A stretch of 64,000 nucleotides of DNA from Schistocephalus solidus (GCA_017591395.1 WEDG01005379.1:93192-157191), one strand, 5' to 3'; shown: positions 36,655 through 47,497, counted from the first letter of the stretch. Made by a program: numbers and translations. Notes: generated by a model from the letters alone, not told the origin.

Positions 36655-37509
36655 TCACGCCTCGTCTGAGTGCATTGCCTCCAGGAATTCACGTCCCTTC
36701 CTTGTTGGGCAGGCGCCAACGATATGGGTATCCTCCCATGCGAATAGGTGTCCTGTGTCCAGTGTGTGCATGGCTACCTGAGATAAGGGGTCTCGTTTCC
36801 TCACCGCTAACTGATGTTCACGTAAACGGGTCGATAGAGATTTCCCCGTTTGGCCACAATAAACTGCATCACAACTGGTACACGGTATTTTGTAGACGAC
36901 TTCTTTTCCATTGAAATAGCCAGCACTGTCCTTAGGGTGTACAATCTGGGTGCACAAAGTTTGTAGGTTTGTGCGCTATTTGTATATGTTGTTTCTTGAG
37001 CTGTCTTTCAACGAGCTCAGATACATTCTTTAGATACGGAAGGGTTCGCCAGTTTGTTGTTTTTGACGCCTGGTAGGTCATAGCTCTGGAAATACCTTTT
37101 TATTTGAACTGTTGTCGTCGCATGCATCGACGGACAAAGTCGGGAGGATATCCATTTTGGAAAATAATTTGAAAAGGTATTTCATTTCTGTTCGATATGT
37201 TTCTTCATCGGAACAGTGAGTTTTTGCTCAACTTATCAAGCTGTTAACAGAGCTGCGTTTGTGAGACATGGGGTGGTTACTCCTAAAATGTAAAATGACC
37301 CCGGAGTATGTATTTTTACGGTAGACTGAGGTATGAAGTGTCCCATCTGTCTTCCTATGTACGAGGACATCTAAGGAAGGGAGTCGTTCATCTACTTCTG
37401 TTTCGAGGGTGAATTGAATTCCTGGGAATGTGGTGTTCAGGTTCTTGTGGAGTGGTTCAAGTTGATCTTTTTGACGATAACAAATGTTTGTGTTTGTTGT
37501 ATCCCCCAA
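36655..37509 (-). pseudogene. Broken Penelope-like element 2 (RT C-terminal part plus GIY-YIG)
   Basis: Two minus-strand pieces. At 37509-37228: FTLETEVDERLPSLDVLVHR and FRSNHPMSHKRSSVNSL, the region after the RT active site in PLEs. At 36957-36655: VVYKIPCTSCDAVYCGQTGK (residues 20-39) with LREH at 45-48, TLDTGH and FLEA. This is a GIY-YIG nuclease in which the second motif reads VYCG. The sequence between (37227-36958) is out of frame. Upstream RT sequence is missing because the arm B repeat begins at the point where the YVDD motif would be. The copy is 5' truncated and inactive. Confidence 0.85.
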
Positions 37510-38032
37510 CGCACTACCTCACATGTAAGTTAAAACAAATTGACGTTCGAACTGGCTAATGGCATGCGTTTCTGATCGAAAAATTAACAACTGTCTCTAT
37601 AGTTCGAAGGACGAAAGTGACGACGTCCACAACTGCCCCATGAAGTGGATCCAACCATTTTGATTTGGGCGTAAATTAGCTTTTAGTGGGGCTGGTTCTT
37701 CTTCATCTACCGAACAATCTCCTTTCTAACCTACCAACCTAGGACAAGATTAAGTGAGACTGATCGGGGGCAAGCACCGTTTAGTGACAGAGACATATAA
37801 ACAGCCGGTCTATGCGTGCTACACATGAACTGGTTGTCATTTACCAAATAACTTGCTTACTACTTTCGTGGAATTCGAAGGTTCTGGCATGCGACGTTTT
37901 GTCTGCCGTATCGGTGCGTGCGTTATGGGTTGTGGAGAGGTGTCTCATATGCGTGTTTTGTGGAGCTGGTTCATCTACAGGTAGGACGAAGTGTTGCGAT
38001 GGCGTCTGGACTGTGTTATTTACTGAGAATTT

Positions 38033-38465
38033 CCCTGGATGTGCATGTGGTGTAACAGACCAACGTGATGGCTGAATGTCGTGCCGCGGTCTGGGAAAGT
38101 AAGGTGTTTGTGCGGAATGCATGTTGGGATTCCAGACACTGGGTTGCGAGAATGAGTGCAATGGATTTGCAAGTGACCGAGCGTACCGATGCGTGATTGA
38201 AATGTGCGGTGGCTAGGGGGATGAGGTTGGGACTGAGTTCAAATTGCATGCACAGGAGTGCTTGTGGTGGTGGTGGTTGAGGTGGTGGTGGGTAGGATGA
38301 CAGAATTGTGCTCACTTGTGACGCAGTTACTAAAATTTTGCGAACTTGAGGAGAGTTGATCCTGTTGATACTGTGAAGGTTCTGAAAATGTTCAACGAGA
38401 CAGATCCAGGACCTGAATGTCCACTGACTGTGTACACACAAGGGCGAGTTTTTTGCTTGCCTCAT
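38033..38465 (-). pseudogene. Zinc-finger remnant block present only in arm B
   Basis: Minus-strand text translates, across frameshifts, to decayed fingers. Examples are HASVRSVTCKSIALI and its shifted form SRIGTLGHLQIHCTH, plus a VGLLHHMHIQGN-like finger end, with a Pro-rich (CCACCACC) stretch at 38264-38289. In arm A only about 30 unrelated bases sit at this place (14621-14653). The block is most likely ancestral and deleted from arm A, but insertion into arm B is possible. Confidence 0.55.
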
Positions 38466-39814
38466 TGATCCGCGGCACTTGAGGCATTTCAGCCTCCTTC
38501 TTTGTGTTTATAGCGGCCATTCGGTCGGCTTCAAATGTGGTTGTTTTAGTTTTTACGGTAATGAGCAGGCCTTGAGTGAGGTCTTGGCTGATTTGCTAAT
38601 TGATTTCCAGGTATTTGAGGATGGTCTTCACAGTGTCTTTGTAACGCCGTCGTCGTCTAAAACGGGCTTCTGTGGGTACGCCATATCACATTTCAGTTCA
38701 ACCGTCGTAATCCGATTGTGTCTACTGTTTGTTCCACAGACGGGTGTTGCAGGGATGGCGAATTGTGCACAAATTAGTTTTAAGTGATTGTAGACTTGCA
38801 TTGCATCTACCTCTCTCTCTCTGTTTTTCTCTCTTCCCTTATTCGCGGAGCCGGGCTCAGATGAATCATCTCCCACGGACTTCGGGGCTCAAAGGTCTCG
38901 TTAGGTAATTGCCTGCCCATTTGATTAACTCGGTCCGGGCGTCTGAATTTCAGTATGATTTCCCGTGTTACATCGCGATTCGCCACGTTGAAGTTCTTAG
39001 CCCAACTTGGCGTAGGGGCTGGCTTAGATGGCGGCAAATAAATTCTACCTTTCACAGTGATCGCTATGTCTTTGAATTTGCTCATCTTTGCGAACAGAAT
39101 ACGATATCGGTACGCAGAATTTTAGGTTCAGTACAGGCCTGCTGTAGATTAAATTCATTGCTTTTGCATCTGACTATCCCTCGGTGACCTTATCCTTTAT
39201 CTCAGTTGGCCTCGTTTGTGCTGACTAGCTGGCATCACCAAGGAAAATCGAGGATGCTGATTTTCACACAATTGCGAGGAGGGCTTTTAGGTCGTCGTGG
39301 CATTGGTTCATGGCGTTCTCGGAGTTGGTAATTTCGGGAATCACGGACATCAAGTACTAACGTGCTTTTTCCCTTTCTTGTCGGTTGGCCAATGCGAACG
39401 AACATTGCAGGCTACCAGATTAAGAAGTATCACTGTGGCAGCGCACACTCTCTCCTCCCACCAAACAGTAAGCACAGTTCCCATAAATGAGGCAGCTAAT
39501 TCATTCCAGACGAGTGCCAAACTCCCCGGTGAATATAACTTTTCTCATGGTGGGAAGATGGCCTGTAGTAGCCTGCGTTACCAGTGGGATTGTATGTCAC
39601 CTTCTCCGTAGGTGTGTAGGTAAGAGAGTGGTAAACTCAGTGGCAATGGTTTATGAAGAGGCGCAGGTGCCGAACACTCATCTGGTATAGCCCACCAGTC
39701 AAGTATGGTTACCAGGATAGTGTCGCCGTGTTGAGCAGGGCTTCGCGGAATCACAGAGTGGAGCGGGATCAGGTGAAGTAGAAGTAACCACAAGATTCAT
39801 TCAACGAGGACTGT

Positions 39815-40795
39815 CTGTGTGTTGGTTACACGCGCTTACTTCGACTGTAGTCGTTCCTGCTGTTCTATATGGTTTCGCGCATGTTTCCTTCACGTGTATC
39901 TGCATCAAGCTACCTTCTCCAGCATATTCTCGGTTAAAGTCCAGTCGAGCACATGCACTAACCGGGAAGTGGTCATACAACTGCGACCTGCATTCCCGTC
40001 GAAAACACCCGCATACACCAAGCGTCAAACATGCTTTTACCAGGCCTGGTATGGAGATTTTCACATCAAGCCAGTCACTTCTCTTAATTGGAGTAACAGT
40101 AGGTTAACAGTGATTCGATAAACCTCTGTTGTCTGACAGAAGGAAGAGAGAATGTGTCCGATACTAGAGATAACTCCATCCCCATGGCAAGTCATGTAAA
40201 CGATTACTCGTGACTTTGTAAGATGTCCGTTGCGGTCAGGAGATCGATCCTCCCCGAGAGTGAGTATCACGTTGCAGTGGTATCTTTTTAATCAGGTCCC
40301 CAAGACAACTCTTATTGGTTACAAGTGCTTGCTTCATCGGTGGTCGTTCCTGCTCTAACCCGCCCAGGTTTCGATCACGTGTACCTGCCTCAAGTTACCT
40401 TCACCGGCATATCGTCGTGCAACGTTCCAGTCAACCACATTCACTAACCGGGTCGTGGTCATACAACTGCAACATGCATCCTCATCGAAAACACCCATGC
40501 ACATCAACCGTCATGCATGCCTGTGACAGGGCTCAGATGTAGACTCTCACGTCGCGCCAGCCACTGATCTCAATGGGAGTAACAGTAGGTTATCAGAATT
40601 GTACAAACGTCTGGTGTATAGCAGAGGGAAGGGATAACGAGTCCAATACTGGGGAGAATTCCATCCCAATGGCAAATCAGAACATGTCTCAATGTAAGAA
40701 ATCTGACTACTATCACGCGTGACTTTGAAGGCTGACAATTGGGGGGCAATGGATCCTTCTCTGGACTGCATACCAGGTTTTGGCGGTATCTTTTT
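39815..40795 (-). repeat. Two tandem units of about 480 bp in arm B
   Basis: 39815-40310 and 40311-40795 share a block order: TTGGTTACA, GGTCGTTCCTGCT or GTAGTCGTTCCTGCT, CACGTGTA, AACCGGG, GTGGTCATACAACTGC, GAAAACACCC, GGAGTAACAGTAGGTTA and GGTATCTTTTT. The two units are clearly less alike than the first unit is to its single counterpart in arm A (12640-13160). Confidence 0.7.
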
Positions 40796-41430
40796 CATTT
40801 GGTTTTGTCAACAATTACTATCGGTGTGAGAACCAGTCTTTTTCAAATTTTAAGTTGTGTATGCTTATGCGCAAAACTGTCTGTACCAAGCGAAGTAAGG
40901 GCTTTTTATCCCCGTCCAAACATGTTCACTCTTGCATATATTCTATTGCCATTGGCGTACGCTGGTTGTGAGATGAATGGCTGAGGTAGCTGCTGCTCCT
41001 CCCCCCCCCCCATTCTCCGATGCATGCGCAAGTCTGCACTGCGCCCCTGAGACAGCGGTGGTTACTGTCGCTTGCGACAGACGAACTCTCTCTCTCTCCC
41101 CTCTCTCGTGTGCACACACAAAAATCGGTTCGCTCCTTCGTTCACTTTGGCTGACGGGCTCTGGTCATAGTCAGGTTTTTTTCGTGTACAATTCTAGCCT
41201 CCCTATGCCCCCGTGTTCCAATGTCGCCCCTTCCTCCGTCGCTGCCTGCGCTGACGCGAGCGTTCCGTTCAGTTCCGTTCCACCTGCGTCCTCGGGTTGC
41301 AGTCCGTCTCTCAACCCCTGTCCTCCGCCTTTCGCTCGCATTCTACCTCCTGCGTGGCGGAAAAAAATAGCGACGGCAGCGGCCTCCAAGACTCAATCGT
41401 GTAGTGCTGTCGTCGCTTTGACGGGTTAAC

Positions 41431-43420
41431 TTCGCTACTCAGAGTCTTAATCAGCCTGCTGAACTAATGAAAGAAGCCTCCTCCTTTCGAGCCCATACCA
41501 GAGTCCGTGTTTGAGACTCCCGCACGATAGTATAGAGGATACAAGTAAGTAACTCAAACTGTGGCTAAACACAAGTGACTGAAAACCTGAAGTAAGCAAA
41601 AATACGGGCACGCACACAGCGCATATGGCCCACCGATGGGCTACTTTACATGGGTCGGAAACACTTCCTGGATGCAAACAGTTTGTCACTGCCTCGCCGC
41701 CAACTGGTGTTCTCTATGTCGTTGCAGAGAGGGCGTGTAGAAAGAATTGATTACCGATGCATTCGCTTCACAAACTCCGAATGCCTGACAGGAGTGGGAA
41801 ACAGGCGATCAGCTAGCAGGCCGATCACGGCCAACGGATGCTAGCGAATTGTCTTTGTTGGCAATATTCATCTGTCTATTCTGCTACAAGCGGCTGTGCG
41901 GCCGCTGGCAAGGCTCGAGAGTGAACCTCAAGGCACAGTGGAACGAGTGAGTTCCGTTAGCGATCGGTGAGCGCTCATCAACGAATGCAAACCATTGTAT
42001 ATTTATAAGGCATGACTGATTAATGTTCAATGCTCTGTAGACTGACGAGGTTTCGCTGTAATCCAAACTCATTCAAGTATGCAACTTTGTACTCCCCCCT
42101 TTGCGCCGTGCCTGCGCACATGTCTGATCAACAGTCGCTGTTCTTATTACCTATCAGGTTTGGTCCCCTATACCGTTTCCCTATTGAACCGTTAATCTTA
42201 TAATAGTTTTAATACCTTTAGCTGGTTCAAATTGCATTTAAACTTGGACATCCTTGCGCCTTCAAATCGGACCGAAGCGCTACGAAGTAAAATGGAAATT
42301 TGTGTTTTTAAGTGACACCATCACTAAAATTTGGTTATTTCCGATCTGTGAAGCAGGTGAATTGTCGAACTGACTCATGTGTAGATGACATTTATCCCTA
42401 CCAGTTGAATTGCAATATAAAGGACTTTATTCCGAAACTCGTTTCCATCGTGATTTGTAGCGCACGCATTCTCGAGAGCCACCCAGAAATGGACAGTTCT
42501 GGCACATTCGGATAGGCTTGACACCCTGCCGGAATTATAACTTTTCTGATTGTGCCTGCGATACTCTAGCGTCCTATTTAATGGACAATGAAAGGTATAC
42601 CTCAGTCAGAGGTGCCTGTATGTAACTGAAGATTGCATAACTGCCACCCGAATTTCGAGCCTTTTACACCCTTTCTAGGAAACTTAGTCTGAGCCTGTGC
42701 GTAGCTGTCTCGATATTTTAATCGGGACGCCTGAGGATAGGCATAAAAGCATACCGAATGACATTAAATTATGACTGAGCAGACCAATTTGCTTTGACAG
42801 ATATGAATTCAACTTTATTATAAGTATGGGCATCAGTTAATTACTAGATTATATATCCGGTGATATCGAACTTGCGAGCATTGACAACTAGGGGTTTGAT
42901 ACAGAAAAGTTTTAGGCTTCTTATCATCTGTATGGCCGTTTTGCAAGGTGTCGCGTCATAAGCCCTGCGTCACAGACCCACTGAGCTTTTCTTTATCTTA
43001 ACTGGTTTTACAGAATAAGACGCCTGAGTACTGTTTGTGGTTTTTTTCACATACAATTTATAGGATAGTATGTTCTATCCTATCTTTCCTAAAAAGCGGT
43101 TTACCGTTTTCCTGACAACGTTTTTCGACTTTGATAGCGCTTTTAGCACTAATTAACTTTGCAGAAGAAAAAATTGCGTACATGGATTGGATTTGGATTT
43201 CCGTTATACGCTTGCAATACACTTTCATGCAGTATGAGACTCCTTGATGTCAATGGTCTTTCAAAACCTTTCTTGTTGATACTTTGAATACTTCCAGGGA
43301 CTTCAAACATCAATGTAATTAGAGTGATAGTAAGTCGCGTAGGTGGATGTATTCGAAACTCCATTCTAAATTGTGTACTTCAACTGCGTTTTTCAAACTT
43401 GCAGAAAACAACCCAAGAGG
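41431..43420. other. Anonymous DNA with one SINE fragment
   Basis: No coding motif seen. The SINE at 41845 is listed separately. Confidence 0.4.
41845..41990 (+). repeat. SINE family 2 tail-to-head junction
   Basis: ATTGTCTTTGTTGGCAATAT is the tail, followed by GCTGTGCGGCCGCTGGCAAG and GGCTCGAGAGTGAACCTCAA. The latter pair is the reverse complement of 1700-1755. The order tail then head suggests two tandem SINE copies, with the second truncated. Confidence 0.5.
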
Positions 43421-43490
43421 AATTTACTTTCAAAAGACAATTTGGCGAGCCTAAGTTTGCTTTCGATAAATTCTCGTCAGGTCTTTATAT
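43421..43490 (+). repeat. Short repeat shared with the 46.3-kb GIY-YIG fragment
   Basis: CTTTCAAAAGACAATTTGGC, GAGCC, TTTGCTTTCGATAAATTCTC aligns with 46343-46413 (CTTCAAAAGACGATTTGGTG, GCTTTCGATATCTTCTC). A further collinear trace (CACATAAAAGAAACAAAAAA near 44277 against 46456) suggests a decayed copy of the same element scattered over about 900 bp. Confidence 0.45.
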
Positions 43491-44684
43491 TTATATCACT
43501 GTGCAACTAAGTCAAATATGCCGTTAAGTAGAACAAATCGTACGGTTGTCAGGGTGGGGGAGGGAGGGGGAAAGAAACAAAATTGCGGTCCGTTTTCTCA
43601 TCTTCCTCAGAGGAATGGCGGCCGCCGGGAGAGGTAATTAGGTGCAGGCGGCTGAATTGGTGGCTTTCTTTACTTTGTTTAATCTGGTGCCCATCATTAG
43701 CGTCTTAGGGGTAAAAAGTGGGAAGAAGCGTCAACTATCAGAGGTTAAAATGTGCATAAAAGTTTTGGGGTACAGCGAAGAAAACAATAGGCAACCTGAA
43801 TTTGGACTGTTAAACGGCCAGTATTTCACCCTACTTATGTGGTTCTGGGGCCTTCTAGAAACTCTAAACTTTGTCCCAGATATAAGAATAGGATTGATAT
43901 GTTGCCACTGTTCGCTCTAAAGGGTTACCTAGTAACGCATTGGGTAGAAATTCTTCTCGCAACACAGCCTATGATGCTTTGTGTCCTTCATTCGCTTTAG
44001 AAAATTAATCAAAAGGAGATGCAGGTCGAACTTATTTTTAATCATTAGTCTCCTGACGAGGAACCCCCTGTAAGTACGGACGGTAAAAGAGGCGCCGGAA
44101 TATATAATGATGTGCAGGTCAGTTGAAATGAAAACCTAAGTAAATAGGCATCAGGATCCCAAGCTTGACCGCAGATGGTATTGTGTGTACTTTCTGTACA
44201 AATCCTTTACTTATTTTAGCCCCGGCACTTCGCTACTCTCATCTTTTTAATGATTGTCTGCGTTAAGGCAGTCATACACATAAAAGAAACAAAAAATTGT
44301 TTCTTTTTATTTTTTCATGGCAAATCACATATGCTAAGCAACCAGCATATCCTCAAATATAAATTCAAAGTCAAACGAATGTCTTTCGCTTGGATTTCTG
44401 GGCTAGTATAGGTTTCGAATTTCAGAAGGTTTTTCATAACTGCAGTCTTGCAATTTTACTCAAATAATTGTTGTGTATCCTAACAGGGATGTCAAAAAAA
44501 TAGCGGACTTTGCAGTAAATCTAAAACTATGGACAAACTTGAAAATGGACATCGAACCTCGGGATATTAAAACCTTAAAGGATCGAAATACCTCGAGAAC
44601 TGAACTATATTTTGGAGACAGCATATCTTTATCAAATGATTGAGAAAACAATTCATTTTGAAAGAAGATGCTTTCACTGGAACA
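43491..44684. other. Anonymous DNA, no gene seen
   Basis: A 60-codon plus-strand frame near 44465-44640 (VYPNRDVKKIADFAVNL) is not recognised. It may be a decayed retroelement. Confidence 0.35.
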
Positions 44685-44760
44685 AGAAGTTTATTAGCCT
44701 GGTTTTTCGCATTCTCACTCGAACCCGTCATCAGCGATAGTCACAGGAAGTATTCAAATT
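44685..44760 (+). repeat. Diverged PLE end
   Basis: ACAAGAAGTTTATTAGCCTG, TTTTTCGCATTCTCACTCGA and ACCCGTCATCAGCG follow the pattern of the PLE end at 22510-22565 at low similarity. Confidence 0.5.
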
Positions 44761-44869
44761 CCAAGCATCATATTAAAAATTGAAAGTTAGTTGCCCGGTC
44801 ATTCAAAGGGTATCTGCATGTCTGCGTGCAGGTTTTAAAATAACAAAAATCGAATTCCTTCGACCCACT

Positions 44870-45130
44870 TGTGAAAAACTCGGCGTCCTCGGTGGGATCC
44901 GAACCCACGCCAGCAAGGGGAAGGCTATAGTACAGCCAACGCTCTAGCCAACTGAGCTATGAGGCCCCACCGGGAGCCGTGAGTTTAATCACACTTGGGT
45001 CAAGTTACCCGCCCAGCCTACTGCAACGTATGGAATCCACCAATTCTGATACAGTAAGCTGACTGCCCAAGCAGGATTTCCTAAGCAAGCAATCTAGAAT
45101 CCACCAGAGGACTACCAGGCACAATTAATT
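44870..45130 (-). repeat. tRNA-like repeat unit, best complete copy
   Basis: Minus-strand order: a linker (TAATTAATTGTGCCTGGTAG), CTTGGGCAGTCAGCTTACTG, GGCTGGGCGGGTAACTTGAC, then a tRNA-like part at 44966-44883, then TTTTTCACAAGTGGGTC. The tRNA-like part has a good D arm (AGCTCAGTTGGCTAGAGC), a B box and T arm (GTGGGTTCGGATCCCAC) and a near-complete acceptor stem. The anticodon arm can be read with anticodon ACT, or as a Tyr-like CTGTA loop, with extra bases before the T arm. This could be a SINE, a tandem tRNA pseudogene or an odd tRNA gene. A SINE or pseudogene unit is favoured because flanks are shared among copies. Confidence 0.7.
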
Positions 45131-45302
45131 AGTAGAGGATTTTGGCAGATTTGAATAATTCCTTTGACCCACTTGTGAAAAACTCGGCGGCCTCGGTGGG
45201 ATACGAACCCACGCTAGCAAGGGGAAGGCTTTAGTACAGCCAACGCTCTAGTCAAGTTTTTCACAAATTAGTCAAAGGAATTATTAAACTATGCCAAAAT
45301 CC
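45131..45302 (-). repeat. Fold-back (inverted-arm) copy of the tRNA-like unit
   Basis: Left arm 45131-45185 (GTAGAGGATTTTGGCAGATT and TTCCTTTGACCCACTTGTGA) and right arm about 45250-45302 (TTTTTCACAAATTAGTCAAA, GGAATTATTAAACTATGCCA, AAATCCACTACTA) are inverted copies of about 50 bases. Between them sits a truncated tRNA-like part (45187-45252) lacking the D arm and 5' acceptor half. A hairpin with a loop of about 65-80 bases is possible. Confidence 0.75.
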
Positions 45303-45954
45303 ACTACTAAAAATCGAACTGATATACTCGGAAAGTCGCTCCACAGATTGGATGCGGCAGCTCATGTGTGAGCGTGTGGCAGTCGGTCAAGTGTCTGCAG
45401 GTCAACGAGCCTCAAACTGCTCACCGTGAAGTTGAATGACCTCGAGGCAGTACGTCTTGAACAAGGATGCCAGACAGCATCGTTTGCTGTCGGCAACAAA
45501 TGACAACAAAAGAGCGAAAACCTTGCGCGGTTTCATTGAGCACTAGCTAAAGCTTTGTAATTTTAGAACAAGCACTGGCTGAAAAATGATTGCAATAAGC
45601 CCGACGTTTCAAAGAGCTATTCCGGCTTTTCAGCATCAAATAGGGGTGGATAAAGTGCCGGCCGCGTACTGTTCCTTGCCGCCTGTAAATGCCGTTCAAC
45701 CATCGTAAACGGCCACCCATATCCCTGTCGTATTAGTATGCCAGCACACAATGAGATCAATGGGAAGATTACTTGAACTTTCATCTGACAGCTAGAATTA
45801 TTCCAGATGGTTCATTGCAACTGTGATCATCAGTTCGGACCTCAATCGAGAGTGCCCCGAAGTTCAACAAAAGGACAATGAGGCATGCCACTTGCGACTG
45901 CGAATCCAAACTTGAAATTCCAAAAGCAATGTCACATTCAATAGGTAGAGTAGC
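45303..45954. other. Anonymous DNA, no gene seen
   Basis: Nothing recognised. A GACGTTTCAAAGAGCTATTC stretch near 45603 is faintly like a PLE end. Confidence 0.35.
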
Positions 45955-46095
45955 AATGCCGACAAAGACAGGGGAGACTTAAATGGCTATTTTTGGCTTA
46001 TTATCGGTCGTCAGCCAGTCCTACCCAACCCCAGGTGGTGCACTAACCGTGGCTCAATTATTGAAGTGTTGGACCTTTGATCAACAGGTCGCTTG
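45955..46095 (-). repeat. SINE family 2 copy
   Basis: AGCAATGCCGACAAAGACAG and TGGCTATTTTTGGCTTATTA followed by CCCCAGGTGGTGCACTAACC parallel 1485-1560. The tRNA head is decayed beyond 46040. Confidence 0.55.
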
Positions 46096-46342
46096 CTACC
46101 TTGCATAAGCACGTTCTGTGGGCGGGTAGAACCACATTACCGTAGTCAGAGGAAAAGATAACCGAGTTAAAATTCCTCCAAGGAGATTTTCTGTTCAAAC
46201 GGCTGTCCATAAATATAAATTAAATTCTACAACTACAGCAGAACAGAGCCTTGGAGTTAAAGTAGTCCAAGTACGCCGGCAGAGTCCCCTTGATAAGAGG
46301 AGTCTCGGAGACTGTACGATCCCGCCTTCACGTCAGCTAAAC

Positions 46343-46690
46343 AACTTCAAAAGACGATTTGGTGAGCATACGCGCTGCTTTCGATATCTTCTCTTCGGGC
46401 CAGTACAGGTATAGGGAAACGTTGGAACCTAGAAGAAATTTAAAGGCGGCTATGCACATAAAAGAAAGAAAAATTTGTTTCTTTCTATTGGGTCAAGACA
46501 GTTCCATGTGCATTTACTCAGTTACTTGCTCCTGTGTAGCAGGTTATATTGGTCACACGAGTCGGCATCTACCAAAAAAATAAGAGAACACATCCCAGCA
46601 TGGCTGAGAAAAAGGGAAAGTCAAGATCGTAAACAGTGCCATCCTTGCACATATGGTTGACACCGGGCATAGTGTTGACCCCGGTGAAGC
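46343..46690 (+). pseudogene. GIY-YIG endonuclease fragment of a PLE-type element
   Basis: The plus-strand frame at about 46503-46615 reads IYSVTCSCVAGYIGHTSRHL and then KKIREHIPAWLRKRE. This matches the first half of a GIY-YIG fold: the IYS position replaces GIY, then GYIG, then an Arg of the R-x-x-x-REH type. In PLEs this domain nicks DNA to prime reverse transcription. The second half of the domain is cut short after about 46660 (VDTGH-like text appears out of frame at 46661). No RT sequence adjoins it. Confidence 0.65.
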
Positions 46691-46945
46691 TTTTTGTGTA
46701 ATTTAGAAGGTCCCACCAAACTACCCCAAACCACTGGGTCAACGTCTACTAGCAGCTGCAGAAGCAACTGCCGTTAGGTTAAAAAAGCCGGTCTTGTGCG
46801 CACAAAAGAACCTCGTACAAGCTCCACGCTTGGCTTGGCCAACGGTTGCTTAACTGCATGCATTCCCCCGCGCCATCTCTGTCCTCCCCTTCCCCTAGAA
46901 CGGCTCTACCAAACGTTTAGCACCGCCTACCACACTGTTTCCTCG
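46691..46945. other. Anonymous DNA
   Basis: Nothing recognised beyond the trailing edge of the GIY-YIG fragment. Confidence 0.35.
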
Positions 46946-46950
46946 TTTGG

Positions 46951-47194
46951 CCCATTTGTGAAAAAATCAGCGGCCTCGGTGGGATTCGAACCCACGCCAG
47001 CAAGATGAAGGCTCTAATACAGCCAACGCTCTAGCCAACTGAGCTATGAGGCCGCACCGGAAACCACCGAATTTTTCACAAGTGGATCGAACGAATCATT
47101 CAAATCTGCCAAAATCCTCTGCTAATTAATTGTGCCTGGTAATCATCCGATGCATTCTAGATTGATTGCTTCGGAAAGCATGCTTGGGCAGTCA
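46951..47194. repeat. tRNA-like repeat units in head-to-head arrangement
   Basis: 46971-47053 holds a tRNA-like part on the minus strand (CTAGCCAACTGAGCTATGAG read in reverse gives the D arm; GGGATTCGAACCCACG gives the T arm). From 47068 the unit linker runs in plus orientation (TTTTTCACAAGTGG, CAAATCTGCCAAAATCCTCT, TAATTAATTGTGCCTGG) up to GGGCAGTCA at 47194, where an LTR element interrupts it. The inverted CCATTTGTGAAAAAATC and ATTTTTCACAAGTGG edges flank the tRNA part like a stem. Confidence 0.7.
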
Positions 47195-47497
47195 CCTTTT
47201 AGCGAGCAACTACGATCGATAATACGATCCCACGCTAATAAATAAGAGAGACAAGCCAAGCCAAAGGTTACGATACGACGGAATCAGCTGACGACGCCAC
47301 CCAGTGAAAAAAACAAAAACAATAGGTGGATAATCAGTTAATTTCACCGAACCATAAACCAGTTGGCGTGTGGCACGTTAGAGTTAATAAATGCCAACTT
47401 AAACAAATATGGGTAAATGCGAGTTAAGTAAATGTGTGACAAGTGGAATAACTGTAGAAAGTTGTGTATAAAATAAATATGGCAAAGGGATACGACA
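47195..47497 (-). repeat. 3' LTR of the gypsy element
   Basis: Aligns almost throughout with 49356-49656. Landmarks are GCGAGCAACTACGATCGATA, GTTACGATACGACGGAATCA, ACAATAGGTGGATAATCAGT and GTAAATGCGAGTTAAGTAAA. Sparse differences between the two LTRs suggest an old but not ancient insertion. Confidence 0.88.

Larger units (their letters stand above)
37485..41430 (-). repeat. Arm B of the large inverted duplication
   Basis: Reverse complement of arm A (11980-15185), running from a PLE junction at about 37485-37515 through the part near 38500 (GATCCGCGGCACTTGAGGCA), module D (38690-38860), a conserved core (38864-39790) and the outer end (41100-41290). It is longer than arm A mainly because of a ~430 bp zinc-finger-remnant block and a second tandem unit. 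It contains no intact gene. Confidence 0.85.

Noticed and set aside
38805..38876. Charged short frame GREKNREREVDAMQ-like as a peptide gene
   Set aside because: Produced by the purine-rich core of module D.
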